Translations under genes and position numbers: made by a program
Part shown: piece after piece, positions 61,910 to 64,000 of the stretch
How the letters are laid out: the number at the start of each line of letters is the position of its first letter
Numbering within the stretch: position 1 is the first letter of the stretch
From: Rhodobacter sp.
Lineage (GTDB): Bacteria; Pseudomonadota; Alphaproteobacteria; Rhodobacterales; Rhodobacteraceae
Length of the DNA stretch: 64,000 bases
NCBI GenBank assembly: GCA_020637515.1
Contig: JACKKG010000001.1
Span: forward strand, 1,208,501-1,272,500
Direction: 5' to 3'
The notes under the pieces: generated by a model
The model's database searches: none
What the model was told of the DNA's origin: nothing
The model's input: only the letters and a program-made list of their open reading frames with translations

Positions 61910-62644
61910 TCATCGGTTGCTCCCGGTTGTCGGTTGGCCCGCGCGCGCGCCCTGGGGCGTCGTTCGGGGGGGCGGGCCGCCGATCTGTGGCGGGCTGGGA
62001 ACATAGGGCGCGAGGGCGCCGAACATGCCGCGCGGGGCGGGTTCGACGGGCCCCTCGTCGCGCGCCGGGGCCCTTTGCCGAACCGGGCGGGCGGGCTCGT
62101 CCAGCGGCCCCTCGACCGAGCGGTCGTCGGTGGGCGGTGGCGCGGTCTCGTCAAAGGTGATCGCGAAAAGCTGGTCGTCCAGCACCACCTCGATACCTTC
62201 CGGGTCGATGGTGACGATCTCTGCGCCATCGGCCAACCTGTCGCCGACGCGGCCCAGGACCGCCCCCTGGGGCGTGTCGATCAGCGCGATGGAGCCCTGC
62301 GCATCCACCACCACCCCACGCAGCACCAGGGTGCCGGGGTCAAAGATCGGGCCGGTTTCGGCGACGGGCTCAGGGTCGCGCGGCGCCGAAACGGGGGCCG
62401 GCGCGGCCTGCGGAGCGGGTGTTCCGAACAGGGGCGGCCAGGCCACGCGTGCCGCGCGCTCGGGCGCGTCGGCGGGACGGTCGGCGGCCAGCGCGCTGAC
62501 CGGCGGCAAGGGCGTGACAGGGGGGGCGGGCGCCGTCACCGCCAGCCCGGCCAACCCCAATCCAAAGCCCGCCACCGCGGCTGCGGGCAGCAGCGCGAGC
62601 GGTCGGGCGCGGTCGGGCGCACGAAACGGTGCGGCAAGGGTCAT
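61910..62644 (-). CDS. gspC: Type II secretion inner-membrane protein GspC
   Basis: A 244-residue protein with a membrane helix (LALLPAAAVAGFGLGLAGLA), a Pro-rich linker and the homology region LVLRGVVVDAQGSIALIDTP, GAVLGRVGDRLADGAEIV and VVLDDQLFAITFDE, typical of GspC binding to secretin N0. It is followed by a disordered Pro/Arg-rich tail instead of a PDZ or coiled-coil domain. First gene of the gspC-D-E-F transcript. Confidence 0.8.
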   Translation of the reverse strand: MTLAAPFRAPDRARPLALLPAAAVAGFGLGLAGLAVTAPAPPVTPLPPVSALAADRPADAPERAARVAWPPLFGTPAPQAAPAPVSAPRDPEPVAETGPIFDPGTLVLRGVVVDAQGSIALIDTPQGAVLGRVGDRLADGAEIVTIDPEGIEVVLDDQLFAITFDETAPPPTDDRSVEGPLDEPARPVRQRAPARDEGPVEPAPRGMFGALAPYVPSPPQIGGPPPRTTPQGARAGQPTTGSNR

Positions 62645-62676
62645 GCGCGAATGGGCCTCGGGGTGTTTTTCTGGAC

Positions 62677-62692
62677 ATTATCTGTCGATAAT
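62677..62692. promoter_or_regulatory. AT-rich 6-4-6 palindrome between gspC and the TPR lipoprotein gene
   Basis: ATTATC-TGTC-GATAAT is a perfect inverted repeat in the 102-base divergent region, which is unusually AT-rich for this genome. It may be an operator shared by both genes. A palindrome of the same geometry lies at 63341-63356. Confidence 0.45.
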
Positions 62693-62746
62693 CCTAAATT
62701 GAAAAGAAAAAAGCCCATAACAACCAATAAACCGAAGGTGAGAGCA

Positions 62747-63280
62747 GTGATCCCTTCCATCCTGTCCGGCGGCCGGCGACTGGCCGTGGTTTCGCTTGTG
62801 CTGTTGACATCGTGCGAGGCCGCCGGAACGCTGGCCGGCGGGGGGGCGCAATCCGACTATCTGGTGGCCCGCCAGGCGCTGGAGACCGGGAACTATGACC
62901 TGGCGGTGCAGCGGTATGGGCGGCTGATGGGGTCGCTGGACAGCGGCAGCGCCTCGCGGGTGCAACTGGAATACGCTCACGCCCTGCTGCGCGCGAACCG
63001 CTACGACGATGCCATCGCCGCCGCCGATCCGCTGATCGCGGGCCGGGACGGCAGCATCCAAGCCTCGGCCCTGGCGGTGCGCGGCACCGCCCGGCACGAG
63101 GCGGCGCGTGCGCGGCTGACGCAGGGCCAGGCGGATGCCGCGACCCGCGCCTTGCTGGAGGGCGCGCGCGAGGATCTGACGCGCTTCACCCGCGAGAACG
63201 GCCCCCTCGATACCGCCGGCAGCATGCGGGCGCGGTTGCAACTCATTGATGCCGATTTGGAAACACTGGGGCGGGGCTGA
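62747..63280 (+). CDS. TPR-repeat lipoprotein, candidate pilotin or TadD-like
   Basis: A 177-residue lipoprotein: GTG start, signal with lipobox LLTSC (lipid-modified Cys23). Helical repeats of TPR type follow (YLVARQALETGNYDLAVQRY, QLEYAHALLRANRYDDAIAA, ALAVRGTARHEAARARLTQG). It is divergent from gspC. TPR lipoproteins act as secretin pilotins in type IV pili (PilF/PilW) and as TadD in Tad pili, so a role in placing GspD is plausible but inferred. The GTG at 62747 was preferred to one at 62738 because of the GAAGG site. Confidence 0.75.
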   Translation: MIPSILSGGRRLAVVSLVLLTSCEAAGTLAGGGAQSDYLVARQALETGNYDLAVQRYGRLMGSLDSGSASRVQLEYAHALLRANRYDDAIAAADPLIAGRDGSIQASALAVRGTARHEAARARLTQGQADAATRALLEGAREDLTRFTRENGPLDTAGSMRARLQLIDADLETLGRG

Positions 63281-63340
63281 TCCGGGCTTCTCGCAAAAAG
63301 ACCCGATCCGTTCCGCAATTCCGCCGTTTTGTCTGGTCAG

Positions 63341-63356
63341 AAATTGCCGACAATTT
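63341..63356. promoter_or_regulatory. AT-rich 6-4-6 palindrome before the GGG-Cys paralog C gene
   Basis: AAATTG-CCGA-CAATTT is a perfect inverted repeat 22 bases before the chosen start of the secreted protein gene, so it could act on its promoter or leader. The geometry equals that of the palindrome at 62677-62692. Confidence 0.4.
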
Positions 63357-63378
63357 GTAACGAATGCGGAGTATGGCG

Positions 63379-63891
63379 ATGTTCACCACGGTGACGGAGA
63401 GGCCCGAACCGCGCGGCACGGCACGGGGTCGGGCGGCGGCGGCGACCTTGGCGGCCTGCGTGGCGACCGCGACGGCACACCCGACGCTGGCTGCGACGGA
63501 ATTCTTTGGCGGCGGCTACATGTATGCATGGTCGGACGGCTGCGCGACCATCGGCTGGACGGGAACGCACCAGATCCTGGCGCGCTGGGCCCCGCAGGGA
63601 ACGCCTGAAAACGCGTGGAACACCTCGCATATCACGCTGCTGCTGCCGACCGGCACGATCTCGTTCGGGTTCGACACGTCGCAGCAACGGCGCGAATTCC
63701 AGCCCTTGCCGACGACGCCCTCGTATATCTGGAACGATGTCTGGACCCCGACCAACCCGCGCATGCAGATCGTCATCGGCGAGGGGCCGAATCCCTGGGT
63801 CGATCAGACCGAAATGGTCTTTGGCCTGACCCATTTCAGCGAATCCGATTCCTGCGAAATGCGGGTCGTGCTGACCATGAGCAAGCTTTGA
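63379..63891 (+). CDS. Small secreted protein, GGG-Cys family (paralog C)
   Basis: A 170-residue protein with a long basic N-terminal region and signal core (AAAATLAACVATATAHPTLA). The mature start TEFFGGGYMYAWSDGC fits F-x-GGG-x8-Cys. The middle has PTNPRMQIVIGEG (compare PTNPRIRV in paralog A), and the second cysteine is in SDSCEMRVVL near the end. So it is a clear relative of the proteins at 5285-5872 and 5958-6440, more than 57 kb away. The start at 63379 has GGAG eight bases upstream; ATGs at 63364 and 63373 are alternatives. Neighbours are the TPR lipoprotein and the type II secretion cluster. Confidence 0.75.
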   Translation: MFTTVTERPEPRGTARGRAAAATLAACVATATAHPTLAATEFFGGGYMYAWSDGCATIGWTGTHQILARWAPQGTPENAWNTSHITLLLPTGTISFGFDTSQQRREFQPLPTTPSYIWNDVWTPTNPRMQIVIGEGPNPWVDQTEMVFGLTHFSESDSCEMRVVLTMSKL

Positions 63892-63901
63892 GGACCGGAT
63901 C

Positions 63902-64000
63902 ATGACCCGTATTTCGATGCGATCGACGCTTCGTGCCGTGCTGGCCCCGCTGGCGCTGACGACCCTCGTGCTGGGCGCGCTGCCGGCGCAGGCGGAATGG
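63902..64000 (+). CDS. Secreted protein, N-terminal fragment (cut by window edge)
   Basis: Only 33 residues are visible: MTRISMRSTLRAVLAPLALT and a typical signal core with cleavage after LPAQA, then Glu-Trp. It starts 10 bases after the paralog C stop and is likely cotranscribed. The MTR start and the position suggest another GGG-Cys member, but the diagnostic part lies outside the window. Confidence 0.6.
   Translation, partial: MTRISMRSTLRAVLAPLALTTLVLGALPAQAEW

Noticed and set aside
51675..62644. Type IV pilus or Tad locus instead of type II secretion
   Set aside because: Gene order and sequences of GspG, H, I, J, K, L and M, together with GspC and GspD N0-N3 domains, are those of type II secretion; no PilT, PilB pair, TadA or Flp pilin is present.

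Overview
This 64 kb window is GC-rich, densely packed chromosomal DNA from an alphaproteobacterium, most likely of the Rhodobacteraceae/Paracoccaceae. The pointers are the coq9-type gene divergent from rpsU, the dnaX-ybaB-recR operon, the Hsp20-DUF1150 pair, the compact fliI / flgB-flgC-fliE-fliQ-flgF-flgG-flgA-flgH-fliL cluster, a long CarB (1109 aa) and several Lrp/AsnC regulators. I saw no rRNA, tRNA, CRISPR array, prophage or insertion sequence. No gene-free gap exceeds 300 bases.

Layout. 1-8.7 kb: midA (cut at the left edge), pgeF, a 43-aa ORF, aquaporin, dnaX-ybaB-recR, two related small secreted proteins, a quinone oxidoreductase, coq9 and rpsU. 8.8-21.2 kb: glycosyltransferase, lrp/ald pair, orphan 451-aa protein, second lrp next to trxB, Nudix protein, two alpha/beta hydrolases, a membrane protein, an amidase and a UbiH-type hydroxylase. 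21.2-30 kb: hrpB, DUF3108 protein, meaB, rpmB, a palindromic repeat, recO-purD and xseA. 29.7-34.5 kb: an accessory operon of a MarR regulator, a 1064-aa reductive dehalogenase fused to its own flavin/2Fe-2S reductase, and a luciferase-like flavin oxidoreductase, preceded by an AT-rich Fur-box-like or palindromic site. 34.6-39 kb: purE-purK, an rRNA methyltransferase, small secreted and DUF465 proteins, Hsp20 and DUF1150. 39-45 kb: flagellar rod, ring and export genes. 45-51.6 kb: carB, a cysteine-rich secreted protein, a glutamine synthetase-like enzyme, a second copy of the palindromic repeat and an N-formylglutamate amidohydrolase-like enzyme. 51.7-62.7 kb: a type II secretion system, gspO<, gspG-H-I-J-K-L-M-N>, <gspF-E-D-C. 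62.7-64 kb: a TPR lipoprotein, a third member of the small secreted family and the start of another secreted protein.

How the parts may work together. The secretion locus has inner-membrane platform, ATPase, pseudopilins, peptidase and secretin, but no gspS-type pilotin and only a half-length GspN. The TPR lipoprotein divergent from gspC is a plausible pilotin substitute. The three small secreted proteins share F-x-GGG-x(7,8)-C plus one C-terminal cysteine; they lie at both ends of the window, one of them beside the secretion genes, so they are candidate exported substrates (inference). The dehalogenase polypeptide carries both its active domain and its own electron-delivery module, so it looks like a self-sufficient cytoplasmic dehalogenase. 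The two Lrp genes each face a near-perfect AT-cored palindrome, which suggests autoregulation and control of ald and perhaps trxB.
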